A stretch of DNA of 64,000 nucleotides from UBA4416 sp964541155. GTDB lineage: Bacteria > Bacteroidota > Bacteroidia > B-17B0 > Aurantibacillaceae. Shown here piece by piece: positions 1 to 8,480 of this stretch. The translations under genes were made by a program, and so were the position numbers. The notes under the pieces were generated by a model. It worked only from the letters and a program-made list of their open reading frames with translations. It had not been told where the DNA came from and searched no databases. The stretch's first letter is position 1. Every line of letters begins with the position of its first letter. The stretch is from the NCBI GenBank assembly GCA_964541155.1, contig CAZIPC010000001.1, positions 558,001-622,000 on the forward strand. Direction: 5' to 3'.

Positions 1-478
1 CAATATAATATGTATCTTTTACCTCTAACCTCTCAGTATTTAACACCACTACACCAAAACCGCATGAAATATAAGCAAATGGGCCACTAAAATAAACTTC
101 ATTAATAATTTTTTTGCCAGTAATTATTTTTCTTTTTATATCAGAGATATTAATAATTGTTCCATCAGGTTTTATCACATCAATATTAGTATTATCATAT
201 AACACCAATATATAATTATTATAATCACATTTTTTAATTAACTTAATACCAACATCTGATAAGCCTTGAATTTTGGTTAATTTTTGAATGGAGTTATCGT
301 CTGTATGATAAGTTGCCAAACCCGAACCATTTGAAACGTAAACTGTATTCCCTACTTTAACAACACCATAAGCATGATTATATGATAAATGATCGAGCCA
401 TTGACCAACTTTTACTTGAGAAAAAGAAAAAAGATTTAAAAAAAGAAAAAATAGAAAAAATATTTTTTTATGATACAT
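1..478 (-). CDS. porZ: PorZ-like type IX secretion protein, N-terminal part (cut by window edge)
   Basis: The frame runs leftwards from an ATG at 478 and is open to the window edge, giving about 159 residues. It starts with a signal peptide (MYHKKIFFLFFLFLNLFSFS, cleavage near the SQ at 20-21), then the VGQWLDHLSYNHAYGVVKVG stretch and repeated short beta-strand blades (TVYVSNGSGL, IDVIKPDGTI). This start of a two-component-regulator-type beta-propeller after a W-x-x-H-L-x-Y-N motif is typical of PorZ, a surface protein of the type IX secretion machinery that in Porphyromonas helps attach anionic LPS to cargo. The rest of the protein, including the C-terminal sorting domain, is outside the window, so another propeller protein is possible. 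Confidence 0.7.
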   Translation of the reverse strand, partial: MYHKKIFFLFFLFLNLFSFSQVKVGQWLDHLSYNHAYGVVKVGNTVYVSNGSGLATYHTDDNSIQKLTKIQGLSDVGIKLIKKCDYNNYILVLYDNTNIDVIKPDGTIINISDIKRKIITGKKIINEVYFSGPFAYISCGFGVVVLNTERLEVKDTYYI

Positions 479-555
479 ATCCAAAAAACGTGATTTAAAT
501 TAAAATATTGCGACTACTGTGCATAAATTTAATACTTATATTTGTTAAATAAAAC

Positions 556-627
556 GGCTTTGTAGTACAATGGATAGTATTTGGGTTTCCGAAGCCTACG
601 ATCCAGGTTCGATTCCTGGCAGAGCCA
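556..627 (+). tRNA. tRNA-Arg (anticodon CCG)
   Basis: A full cloverleaf can be folded: acceptor GGCTTTG with CAGAGCC (one G-U pair), D stem GTAC/GTAT, anticodon loop TTCCGAA giving anticodon CCG, and T arm CCAGG-TTCGATT-CCTGG. The discriminator base is A at 627, and no CCA is encoded. It reads CGG codons, which should be rare in such an AT-rich genome. Confidence 0.95.
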
Positions 628-698
628 CTGATAAATAAACACTAATAAAGAGTATTTTACCTCAATTTTTGTTAAAATTTTACTAAACTTCATTTAGG

Positions 699-706
699 TA
701 ACTTTG
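699..706 (+). promoter_or_regulatory. Putative -7 promoter box (TAACTTTG)
   Basis: TAACTTTG fits the Bacteroidota -7 consensus TAnnTTTG exactly. The nearest upstream TTG ends at 671, 27 bases away, longer than the usual 17-23, so the -33 box is unconvincing. A start of transcription near 711 would place the TTG codon at 704 upstream of the transcript and favours the TTG at 737 for the next gene. Confidence 0.4.
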
Positions 707-736
707 TGTTTCGTTTCAATTAGTATATTTAACCCA

Positions 737-1066
737 TTGAAAAAGAGATTTAAAATAATTATATCATTTACTTTATTAGCAGTTATTTTATTTGCTGCTG
801 TTCCTAAAGTATATATTCATGCTCTTTTAGGCCATCATCATTCTTTTATTAAAACTACTCCTAATGATGTAGTTTCTAGTATAGAAGATGCAAAAGATTG
901 TGACTTTGAGAAATTTGATACACCAGTATACTACACTGTATTTAAATTTATCTTAAACTTCTTACCCCTAAAAGAATCTAAACAAACCTCTTTTTTATAT
1001 AAACAAGAGCCATTTAAACAACATACTTACTATATTTCAAAATTAAGAGGTCCGCCTATTAGTTAA
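737..1066 (+). CDS. Small histidine-containing membrane or exported protein of unknown function
   Basis: About 109 residues from the TTG at 737; the frame also has an upstream TTG at 704, but that lies inside a likely -7 box. The N-terminus is basic (KKRFK) followed by a hydrophobic segment (IIISFTLLAVILFAAV), then HALLGHHHS, an acidic stretch with DCDFEKFDTPVYY, and a C-terminal KLRGPP motif. I recall small proteins of this plan next to TonB-dependent receptors in Bacteroidota, but know no assigned function. It lies 42 bases before yidD and probably shares a transcript with it and the receptor. A role in metal handling is only a guess from the histidines and the receptor type. Confidence 0.6.
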   Translation: MKKRFKIIISFTLLAVILFAAVPKVYIHALLGHHHSFIKTTPNDVVSSIEDAKDCDFEKFDTPVYYTVFKFILNFLPLKESKQTSFLYKQEPFKQHTYYISKLRGPPIS

Positions 1067-1108
1067 TTTTTTTGTAAATAAACTAATTATTAACCTTTAC
1101 CAATTATT

Positions 1109-1318
1109 TTGAAATTTATACCATTAGCTATTATTAAATTTTACCAATACGCAATATCTCCATTGCTTAAGCCATCGTGTCGTTACACTCCATCATGTTC
1201 ACAATATGGATTAGATGCCGTAAACAAATATGGAGCTTTTAAAGGTAGTTGGTTAGCCCTAAAACGCATCATGCGATGCCATCCTTGGGGTGGAAGCGGC
1301 TATGACCCTGTAAAATAA
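1109..1318 (+). CDS. yidD: Membrane protein insertion efficiency factor YidD
   Basis: The 69-residue protein starts at a TTG codon; there is no ATG near the conserved N-terminus. It shows the whole YidD core: an amphipathic start (IIKFYQYAISPLL), then the CRYTPSCS motif with C24 and C30, and the RIMRCHPWGGSGYDPV end with C57. The family assists YidC in inserting inner-membrane proteins and is often encoded beside rpmH-rnpA-yidC. Here it sits instead between a small exported protein and a TonB receptor, an arrangement that suggests co-expression with envelope proteins. Identification is firm; the start codon is the only uncertain point. Confidence 0.93.
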   Translation: MKFIPLAIIKFYQYAISPLLKPSCRYTPSCSQYGLDAVNKYGAFKGSWLALKRIMRCHPWGGSGYDPVK

Positions 1319-1386
1319 AGCTATTTTTTGCAATTAAAACAAAGCAAAATTTTGAACGTGTATTTATTTCTTATAAAAGAAATATT

Positions 1387-3852
1387 ATGATACCAATAAA
1401 AAAAATTATTTTCTACGCAACAATATGCGCCTGCTTTAAATCTTACTCACAAATAACATTAACAGGCTTTGTTAAAGATAAGGTAACTCAAGAAGTATTA
1501 CCTGGTGCTATTTTATATTTTCCAGATTTAAAAAACTCTGGTGTTTCAAATGCTGATGGTAGTTTTAAAATTAATAATCTTCCATCCACAAATACCATTT
1601 TACAGGTTATTTTATTAGGATATCAAACTGTGATTAAAAACATTGATTTAAAAACTACAACTTATATAACTATAGAAATGGAACAATCTCATATTGAAAC
1701 TAATGAAATACTTATTACAGGAGTTTCTAAAGCAACAGAGATTAAAAAAAATCCTATTCCTATGGTTTCTATAAACAAATATGATTTAGATGAAAATTCA
1801 AGCGTCAATTGTATTGACATAATGGCTAAAACACCTGGAGTAAATGTATTAAGTACTGGACCTAACGTTTCAAAACCATATATTAGAGGATTAGGATATA
1901 ATCGTATACTAACATTATTTGACGGAATAAGGCAAGAAGGACAACAATGGGGCGACGAACATGGTATTGAAATTGATCAATTTTTAATAGACAGAATAGA
2001 AGTGATTAAGGGGCCAGCCAGTTTGATTTATGGTTCAGATGCATTAGCAGGAGTAATTAATTTAATACCAGAAAATATTATTCCAGAAAAAACCATTAAA
2101 GGCACATATAATTCAAATTATCAAACTAATAACGGTTTAATAGCAAACTCATTAGGCATGTCGATTAACACTAAAGGTAATGTGTTTGGCTTTAGAGTTT
2201 CTCAAAAAAAAGCTTTCGATTATCAAAACAAATATGATGGCAAGGTATATAATACTGGATTTAATGAACATGATTTAAATACTTATTTAGGTGTAAATAG
2301 AAAATGGGGTTATTCTCATTTAAACTTTAGCATCTATAGTAACTTACAAGAAATACCTGATGGTTATAGAGATTCACTAACTCGAAAATTTACTAAACAA
2401 ATTACAGAGATAGATTCATCTAGAATGATTGTAAGTGATAATGAATTAAAATCATACCGTATATCACCAATTCATCAACAAATTAAACACTATCGTTTAT
2501 TTTCAACTAATCAATTTATTATTAAACATATAAAATTAGGTCTTAAAATTGGGTACCAGCAAAGTGTAAGAAAAGAATATTCTCATCCACAATATAATGA
2601 TATTGCGGGTCTTTACCTTAATATGAAAACTGCTACATATGACATGAAATTTTATTTACCAGAAAAAAAAGGCTGGGAAACAACCCTAGGCATTAATGGT
2701 ATGTATCAAGTAAATGACATTTCTAAAGGAACTGAATTTGTGATACCTAATTATTCATTATTTGATTTTGGTTCATTTATTTTTACAAAAAAAGAATTTA
2801 AAAAAATTAATATTGCAACTGGTATTAGGTATGATATTAGAACTTTTGAAAATAAAATAACATACACCAAAACAAATCCGGTAACTGGATTTGAAATGGC
2901 TGTATCTGATACAAATGGTGCAACAAAACTTTTTGATAACTACAACCATTTATTTAAGGGGTTTTCGGGAAGTATAGGATTAACCTATAACTTTAATAAA
3001 GATGTATTTATAAAAAGCAATATTGCCAGAGGATACAGAGCTCCGAACATTTCAGAAATATCTGCAAAGGGTGTTCATCCAGGAACTGGATTTAAACAAC
3101 TAGGCGATGATGATTTAAAACCAGAATTTAATTCACAAGAAGATATTGGAATTTTCATTGATAAACATCACATTTCTGGGAGTATTGAATTATTTAATAA
3201 CATTATTGAAAATTACATTTATAATCAAAAAGTAAAAAGCATTTTGGGTGGCGATTCTATCTATACCGAATCTGGCAATACCTACTCTATTTACAAATTT
3301 AAACAAACAAAAGCCCAATTAATAGGAGGAGAAGCAAGAATAGATATTCATCCTCATCCATTAGATTGGCTACATTTTGAAAACTCAATATCCTTTATAT
3401 ACGCTACAAATAAAGGCGGAAAGGGAGTAACTATTAATGATAGTAATAAATACCTGCCTTTTATTCCTCCGCTTCATACAAACTCCGAATTAAGAGTTGA
3501 ATTAGCAAAAAAAATAAAATGTATTAATCATGCTTACATTAAAATTGGAATGCAGTACTATGCCGCTCAAAACCATGTTTTTTTAGAAAGCAATACCGAA
3601 ACAAAAACCAATGGATATACATTATTTGATATGGGTATAGGTTTCGATGTTGTTAATTGTACAAATAAAAAAATAGCTACTATAGGTATATTTTGTTCAA
3701 ACCTAACAGATGTTTCGTATCAATCAAATATGAATAGATTAAAATATTTTGATAATTACCCTAACAATAACACTGGTAGATCTGGCATATATAATATGGG
3801 AAGAAATGTAAGTTTTAAATTAACTATTCCATTAAACTCAACATTAAAATAA
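1387..3852 (+). CDS. TonB-dependent outer-membrane receptor
   Basis: An 821-residue receptor with a signal peptide ending in SYSQ (about residue 22), a carboxypeptidase-D-like beta-sandwich (about 24-110), a plug domain with the IRGLGYNRILTLFDGIRQ and RIEVIKGPASLIYGSDALAG signatures (about 150-225), and a long beta-barrel ending in a hydrophobic, aromatic strand (NVSFKLTIPL). The plug motif RGLG-x-x-R-x-L-x-L-x-DG resembles zinc, heme and siderophore receptors such as ZnuD, so a metal or metal complex is a reasonable ligand, but the substrate cannot be read from sequence. The gene follows yidD by 68 bases. Nothing looks truncated. It converges with the glycosyltransferase on the other strand, 30 bases away. 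Confidence 0.92.
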   Translation: MIPIKKIIFYATICACFKSYSQITLTGFVKDKVTQEVLPGAILYFPDLKNSGVSNADGSFKINNLPSTNTILQVILLGYQTVIKNIDLKTTTYITIEMEQSHIETNEILITGVSKATEIKKNPIPMVSINKYDLDENSSVNCIDIMAKTPGVNVLSTGPNVSKPYIRGLGYNRILTLFDGIRQEGQQWGDEHGIEIDQFLIDRIEVIKGPASLIYGSDALAGVINLIPENIIPEKTIKGTYNSNYQTNNGLIANSLGMSINTKGNVFGFRVSQKKAFDYQNKYDGKVYNTGFNEHDLNTYLGVNRKWGYSHLNFSIYSNLQEIPDGYRDSLTRKFTKQITEIDSSRMIVSDNELKSYRISPIHQQIKHYRLFSTNQFIIKHIKLGLKIGYQQSVRKEYSHPQYNDIAGLYLNMKTATYDMKFYLPEKKGWETTLGINGMYQVNDISKGTEFVIPNYSLFDFGSFIFTKKEFKKINIATGIRYDIRTFENKITYTKTNPVTGFEMAVSDTNGATKLFDNYNHLFKGFSGSIGLTYNFNKDVFIKSNIARGYRAPNISEISAKGVHPGTGFKQLGDDDLKPEFNSQEDIGIFIDKHHISGSIELFNNIIENYIYNQKVKSILGGDSIYTESGNTYSIYKFKQTKAQLIGGEARIDIHPHPLDWLHFENSISFIYATNKGGKGVTINDSNKYLPFIPPLHTNSELRVELAKKIKCINHAYIKIGMQYYAAQNHVFLESNTETKTNGYTLFDMGIGFDVVNCTNKKIATIGIFCSNLTDVSYQSNMNRLKYFDNYPNNNTGRSGIYNMGRNVSFKLTIPLNSTLK

Positions 3853-3882
3853 ATGACACCTTACATTTTATAACGATAAATA

Positions 3883-5181
3883 TTAGGCAATTACTTCATT
3901 TAATAAACTCACATACTCTTTAGCACAATTTTCTCTAGAATATTTATCAATTGATAGGGAATTTATAATGAGTTGATTTAGCTTATACTTTTCATACAAT
4001 TCTAATACTACTTTTTTAGTGCCTTCATAATCATCAAAATGAACCATAGTACCTGCTTGAGTACTTTTTAAAATAGTGGCGGCATCTCCATCTGGTAAAC
4101 CAATTCCAAAAATTGGACGTTTTGCAGCTAAATACTCAAATAATTTACCTGATAATACTCCTGCATTATTTGGCGTGTTATTTAATGCTAATAACAATAT
4201 GGGAGATTGTGCCATTAATTTCACAACATCACTATGTGATAAATAATCTGTTTTTTGAGTATTGTCTATAATGCCATTTTGTTTAATACTTTCAAATGCC
4301 ATAGCATCTGTTTTACCCGTAAACTTAATAACTAAATCTTTTTTAAAATCTGAATGCTCTTTACACAAATCCCCTAAAACATTCCATAATGTATATGGGT
4401 TTCTATCTTTGTTTAAGGCTCCAATGTGATGAAACATAAATCCATCTAATAACGTTAATTGATTAAAAGAAAAATCATCTGTATCAAAGCCATTAGTTAT
4501 GACATCTACTTTTCTATTTCCTAATTTTTCTAAATCTGATGAACAAGAAGGACTAACGGTTACTACTTTACTAGCTTGAGTTAATACGTTATGTTCTAAT
4601 TTTTTATGTTTATGATCTGCGTATGAGGATAATTTTAATTGACTATAAAAATCTATTTGAGTCCATGGGTCTCTAAAATCAGCAATCCATGGTATATTAA
4701 ATTTTTGTTTCAGTTGCATAGCAATTAAATGCATACTGTGGGGCGGACCAGTACTAATTATTGCATCTACTTTATTTTTTTTAATATATTCTGATAAATA
4801 TGCTACCGATGGTTTAATCCAAAACATTCGAGCATCTGGAATAAAAAAATTACCACGAATCCATATCATTGCCGACTGTAACCATGTATTTTCTTTACCC
4901 TCTGACAAGAAACCTTGATTTACCGTTTCAGTTTTTTTCTTTCTCATAATCTTACGATAAATATCATAAGGCTCAGTAATTTGAGTTTTTAAAACTGTAA
5001 TATTTCTTGGCACATCTTTTAAAAGTGTAGTATCATTAATTGGAAAATCAGGATTTGAAGGAGTGTAAATAATAGGTTCCCATCCAAATTTTGTAAAATA
5101 TTTACTAAACTTTAACCAACGCTGAACACCTGCCCCACCAGTTGGCGGCCAATAATAAGTTATAATTAAAACCTTTTTCAA
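3883..5181 (-). CDS. Family 4-type glycosyltransferase
   Basis: A 432-residue two-domain (GT-B) glycosyltransferase. The N-terminal donor-side domain begins MKKVLIITYYWPPTGGAGVQ, with the GGAGVQR loop common in GT4 enzymes; the middle has STGPPHS and WIADFRDPW, and the C-terminal domain holds VSPSCSSDLE, ITNGFD and KLFEYLAAKRPIFGIG, the usual nucleotide-sugar binding region with its glutamate. It should transfer a sugar from a nucleotide donor at the cytoplasmic face of the membrane. It follows the flippase gene with a one-base gap and is the last gene of the glycan cluster. Donor and acceptor are unknown. Confidence 0.88.
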   Translation of the reverse strand: MKKVLIITYYWPPTGGAGVQRWLKFSKYFTKFGWEPIIYTPSNPDFPINDTTLLKDVPRNITVLKTQITEPYDIYRKIMRKKKTETVNQGFLSEGKENTWLQSAMIWIRGNFFIPDARMFWIKPSVAYLSEYIKKNKVDAIISTGPPHSMHLIAMQLKQKFNIPWIADFRDPWTQIDFYSQLKLSSYADHKHKKLEHNVLTQASKVVTVSPSCSSDLEKLGNRKVDVITNGFDTDDFSFNQLTLLDGFMFHHIGALNKDRNPYTLWNVLGDLCKEHSDFKKDLVIKFTGKTDAMAFESIKQNGIIDNTQKTDYLSHSDVVKLMAQSPILLLALNNTPNNAGVLSGKLFEYLAAKRPIFGIGLPDGDAATILKSTQAGTMVHFDDYEGTKKVVLELYEKYKLNQLIINSLSIDKYSRENCAKEYVSLLNEVIA

Positions 5182-5182
5182 T

Positions 5183-6652
5183 TTATCTTATCAATTTAAA
5201 CCGTTTATAAATTTTATTTAATTCTTCTATTGTTTTTGTTTTAATATTTATAATAGAAAAAATTAATATTGTAAAACTACAACCTACGACTGCCTTTATA
5301 AATGGGTGCATAGTGATTGGCATAACATAAATAAATAAAATAGAAATAATTAATGTAAGCGCTATATAGAATGTATGTACTGATAATGGTTGCATTTTAA
5401 ACCTTATTAAAATATAAATATATTTCAATAAGTTAAATAGGCCTATTGCTATAAATGTTGCTATTGCTGCCCCTTTAATTCCGTAAACTGGAATTAATAA
5501 CATATTTGCTGTGATTCCAACAACTATCAATAAAATTAATAAAATTGAATTGATATAGTATTTTCTACTTAAACTTATCACTGTAGTATTTACACCTGTA
5601 AGTAAATTAAACAACGAACAAACAGACATAATTAAAAAAACGTTTCTACCAGATTCATACTCTGAAGGTAATGTTGTAAAAATAAAATCTGCAGCAGAGT
5701 ATAAAAAGCAAAATAATATCGAACCAATAAAAAACAAATATCGACTACTCATTTCGTATATTTTTTCTATTTCACTTACATCCTTTATATGCCAAGCATG
5801 AGCTATTTTAGGCTGAGCAATTCTTTCTAAACTATTAAAAGGTATTTCTAATACAGAGGGTATAAAAGCACAAACAGAATATACTCCTATTATTTTTAAA
5901 TCTAAAAAATGTCCAAGTATTAATCCATCAATAAATTTTATACCAATTGATGCAAAAGAAGTAAACGTCATAATAACAGCAAATGTTATAAGCACTCTTT
6001 TGTCTAACTTTTTAAAAAAGTTCCAATTAATTTTTAAAGAAATAGCTTTTAAATACGATAAATACACCATTAATAATATTAACTGTATAATATGAATTAC
6101 AATATAACTCATCACTAAACCAAACTCATCAATAATTTTAAAGTAAAACAAAAATACTACGGCAATAAATGCCAATTTGGTGTAGATATCTGTTAAAAAT
6201 ACTGTAAACGCTGTTTTTAATAACGACGAACAATATGTATTAAATACTGATATTAAAGCAAATACATAGGCAAATGCAAAACAGTAATAATAGTACATTA
6301 CAAATTCTGGAGACTCTGTATAATAATTTACAAAGGCATTTTTAAACACAACAAATCCAATAAATAAAATTGCTGCCCCTATGCTTACCATTAACAGTAA
6401 TAACCCAAAATATCCATGATGAGTAGTATCATGATTTTTAAATTTTGGAAAAAATCGCATTGTTACGTTACCCATTCCTAAAGGCATAATCATAGCAACC
6501 ATCCACGAAAAATTATAGATAAGCTTTAACAAGCCCATGTGTTGAGAACCTAAAAAATAAGGTTGAATATAAATTAAACTAAAAAAACCTATTATGGCAC
6601 CAACATAACTTAAAATTGTGTTGCTAATAGATTGTTTTTTAATATCTCCCAA
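5183..6652 (-). CDS. Wzx-like polysaccharide flippase (MOP superfamily)
   Basis: A 489-residue very hydrophobic protein with about 14 predicted membrane segments and the opening NTILSYVGAIIGFFSLIYIQPYFL typical in character of O-antigen flippases. Family members move lipid-linked oligosaccharides across the inner membrane. It lies 56 bases downstream of the Fuc4NAc-transferase-like gene and one base before the glycosyltransferase, so it belongs to the same minus-strand transcript. Its presence suggests the cluster makes a repeat unit assembled on undecaprenyl phosphate, though no Wzy polymerase or ligase is visible here. Confidence 0.85.
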   Translation of the reverse strand: MGDIKKQSISNTILSYVGAIIGFFSLIYIQPYFLGSQHMGLLKLIYNFSWMVAMIMPLGMGNVTMRFFPKFKNHDTTHHGYFGLLLLMVSIGAAILFIGFVVFKNAFVNYYTESPEFVMYYYYCFAFAYVFALISVFNTYCSSLLKTAFTVFLTDIYTKLAFIAVVFLFYFKIIDEFGLVMSYIVIHIIQLILLMVYLSYLKAISLKINWNFFKKLDKRVLITFAVIMTFTSFASIGIKFIDGLILGHFLDLKIIGVYSVCAFIPSVLEIPFNSLERIAQPKIAHAWHIKDVSEIEKIYEMSSRYLFFIGSILFCFLYSAADFIFTTLPSEYESGRNVFLIMSVCSLFNLLTGVNTTVISLSRKYYINSILLILLIVVGITANMLLIPVYGIKGAAIATFIAIGLFNLLKYIYILIRFKMQPLSVHTFYIALTLIISILFIYVMPITMHPFIKAVVGCSFTILIFSIINIKTKTIEELNKIYKRFKLIR

Positions 6653-6708
6653 AACTTAATAATTTATGTGTTTACAAATATAATGATAAACCTAATAATG
6701 CATTTTAA

Positions 6709-7836
6709 TTATTCGTTTATAGTTAATAAACGTAACCATGATTGGTTTACGATTTCATTATTTATCATATCAATCACTAGTTGACGATTATGTTGTTTTT
6801 CTGGGATGGTTAATGGTATTAATAATGTTTCATCAAACTCTTTTTCTATACTAAATATATGAAACGATTTTTCTTTTAATGTCTTATAAGTTGATGTCTC
6901 TTCTCGTAAAAAAACTTTTGTCCCTGTCCATAAAAAGAAAAATATATTACCTAATGCTTGTTGGCAATAAGAATTTAAAATAAAAAAGCCAACTTGATCT
7001 ATTGTTTTATAATAGTCGTCTTTTGAAATAAAATCGGTTTGAAACGTAATTGAAAGATTTGACAACTTGGTTACAATAGCTTTCTGCAACTTAGTGATAT
7101 ATGATTTTTTTCCGTATGCTAATGGGATATATAATTTATTTTTAATATTCATATCCGATAGTTTTTTAATTATTTCGTAATGATTTAGAATAGGAGACCC
7201 AGAATGCCCTACCATAATATCGTTTTTTTGAATACTAAAATCAACGTCAATATTAGGAAAATCAAGCAAAGATATATAGGACACAAACTGATATTTAACT
7301 TCATTAAAATCATGCATCACATAATTATAATCATCTTTTATTAAAGAAGCCATTACATCAAACTCTTTAAAAGAGTTTTTGAATGAATTTAATCCCAGAT
7401 AAAAAGGAGAACGAACCTGACCTTTACAAAACTTCAAAAAATGTTCAATATGGTATGATATTTTTTTTCTTAAATAATATTGTCTCGAAAATCCTTGATA
7501 TAATGTTGTAAAAAATTCAGGCAGTTGATAATATTCATGACTCCAAAAAACCCAAGCAAACTTAATATTATGCAACTTAAACTTATTTTTTATCGCCTTT
7601 AAATCATCTTTGTTAGCATAATTATAGCTGTGAAAAATCACTAGTTTATAGGAATTTTGATCTATTTTCAAAAACTCTTTTACAGAAGAATAATTGATAC
7701 TACTAATTTTGTTTTTACAATGATCTGCTGTGTTTAAAAAAATGTTTTTATCAGGATATAATTCTTGAATAAATGCAACTGTTTTATTTGTAAAAAAACC
7801 TAATTGATCATTAAAGATGTGTAAGTTTTTTTGCAT
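6709..7836 (-). CDS. WecF-like TDP-Fuc4NAc : lipid glycosyltransferase family protein
   Basis: This 375-residue protein is recognisable in its C-terminal half. MVGHSGSPILNHYEII, LYIPLAYGKKSYI, CQQALGNIFFFLWTGTKVFLR and the following S-x-Y-x-x-L correspond to the conserved blocks of the 4-alpha-L-fucosyltransferase family (WecF), which adds TDP-linked 4-acetamido-4,6-dideoxygalactose to a lipid carrier in enterobacterial common antigen. The N-terminal part (HIFNDQLGFF) is more diverged. The two genes transcribed just before it encode a DegT-type sugar aminotransferase and a NeuD-type acyltransferase, the enzymes needed to make a 4-acylamino sugar donor, which supports the call. The exact sugar is inferred. 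Confidence 0.78.
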   Translation of the reverse strand: MQKNLHIFNDQLGFFTNKTVAFIQELYPDKNIFLNTADHCKNKISSINYSSVKEFLKIDQNSYKLVIFHSYNYANKDDLKAIKNKFKLHNIKFAWVFWSHEYYQLPEFFTTLYQGFSRQYYLRKKISYHIEHFLKFCKGQVRSPFYLGLNSFKNSFKEFDVMASLIKDDYNYVMHDFNEVKYQFVSYISLLDFPNIDVDFSIQKNDIMVGHSGSPILNHYEIIKKLSDMNIKNKLYIPLAYGKKSYITKLQKAIVTKLSNLSITFQTDFISKDDYYKTIDQVGFFILNSYCQQALGNIFFFLWTGTKVFLREETSTYKTLKEKSFHIFSIEKEFDETLLIPLTIPEKQHNRQLVIDMINNEIVNQSWLRLLTINE

Positions 7837-7841
7837 AACAA

Positions 7842-8480
7842 TTACAGCAATGATTTTTTTATAATTGCAGGATTACCTGCTACCATAGTAAATGGAGGTA
7901 CATCTTTTGTAACAACTGATCCAGCAGCTACAACTGCATTTTTACCAATAGTTATTTTGGGCAATATAATAGCACCAGAACCAATAAACGCATTATCGTG
8001 TATAGAACATTGCCCTAGTAAATTTACACTTGGACTTATTTCTACATAATTTCCTATCACACAATCATGCGTTAGTAATGCATTTGTATTAATTAACGAA
8101 CCGTATCCAACTGTTACATTTGAGGTTATAACCACTCCTGTCATTATGGTTGTATTTTGATCAATAACGTTATTTAATTTTCCAATTATTGATTTTGGAG
8201 AAATTAAATTATAAGGTACACCACCACAAGAAATCATTAATTCGGATAATTGTTTACGGTGTTTAGGATTTCCAATTCCTAAGATAAAATGTGGGTTTAA
8301 AGAAAAATATGTTTTTAATGATTCTAAATCTCTAATAATAGAGTATTGTTGCAATCCATCAATATTAAATTTAAAATCAGAATCAACATTATTAAAAAAG
8401 CATACATCTTTATGCAAATTTAATTGCATTAGCACATCAAAAGTATCTAATGCATGTCCTCCTGTACCTACTATTAGCAT
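7842..8480 (-). CDS. NeuD/PglD-family sugar O- or N-acyltransferase (left-handed beta helix)
   Basis: 212 residues in two parts. The N-terminal Rossmann-like portion starts MLIVGTGGHALDTFDVL, and the C-terminal part carries hexapeptide repeats (for example VIGNYVEISPSVNLLGQ, IGSGAIILPKITIGKNAVVAAGSVV) ending in VVAGNPAIIKK, the signature of PglD/NeuD/QdtC-like acetyltransferases. The histidine in THDCVIG is the likely general base. Its start overlaps the end of the aminotransferase gene by seven bases, so the two are translationally coupled; the natural reading is that it acylates the amino group installed by that enzyme. Confidence 0.88.
   Translation of the reverse strand: MLIVGTGGHALDTFDVLMQLNLHKDVCFFNNVDSDFKFNIDGLQQYSIIRDLESLKTYFSLNPHFILGIGNPKHRKQLSELMISCGGVPYNLISPKSIIGKLNNVIDQNTTIMTGVVITSNVTVGYGSLINTNALLTHDCVIGNYVEISPSVNLLGQCSIHDNAFIGSGAIILPKITIGKNAVVAAGSVVTKDVPPFTMVAGNPAIIKKSLL

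Noticed and set aside
704..736. TTG start at 704 for the small membrane protein
   Set aside because: It lies within the TAACTTTG box, so the transcript would begin after it; the TTG at 737 is better placed before the basic N-terminus.
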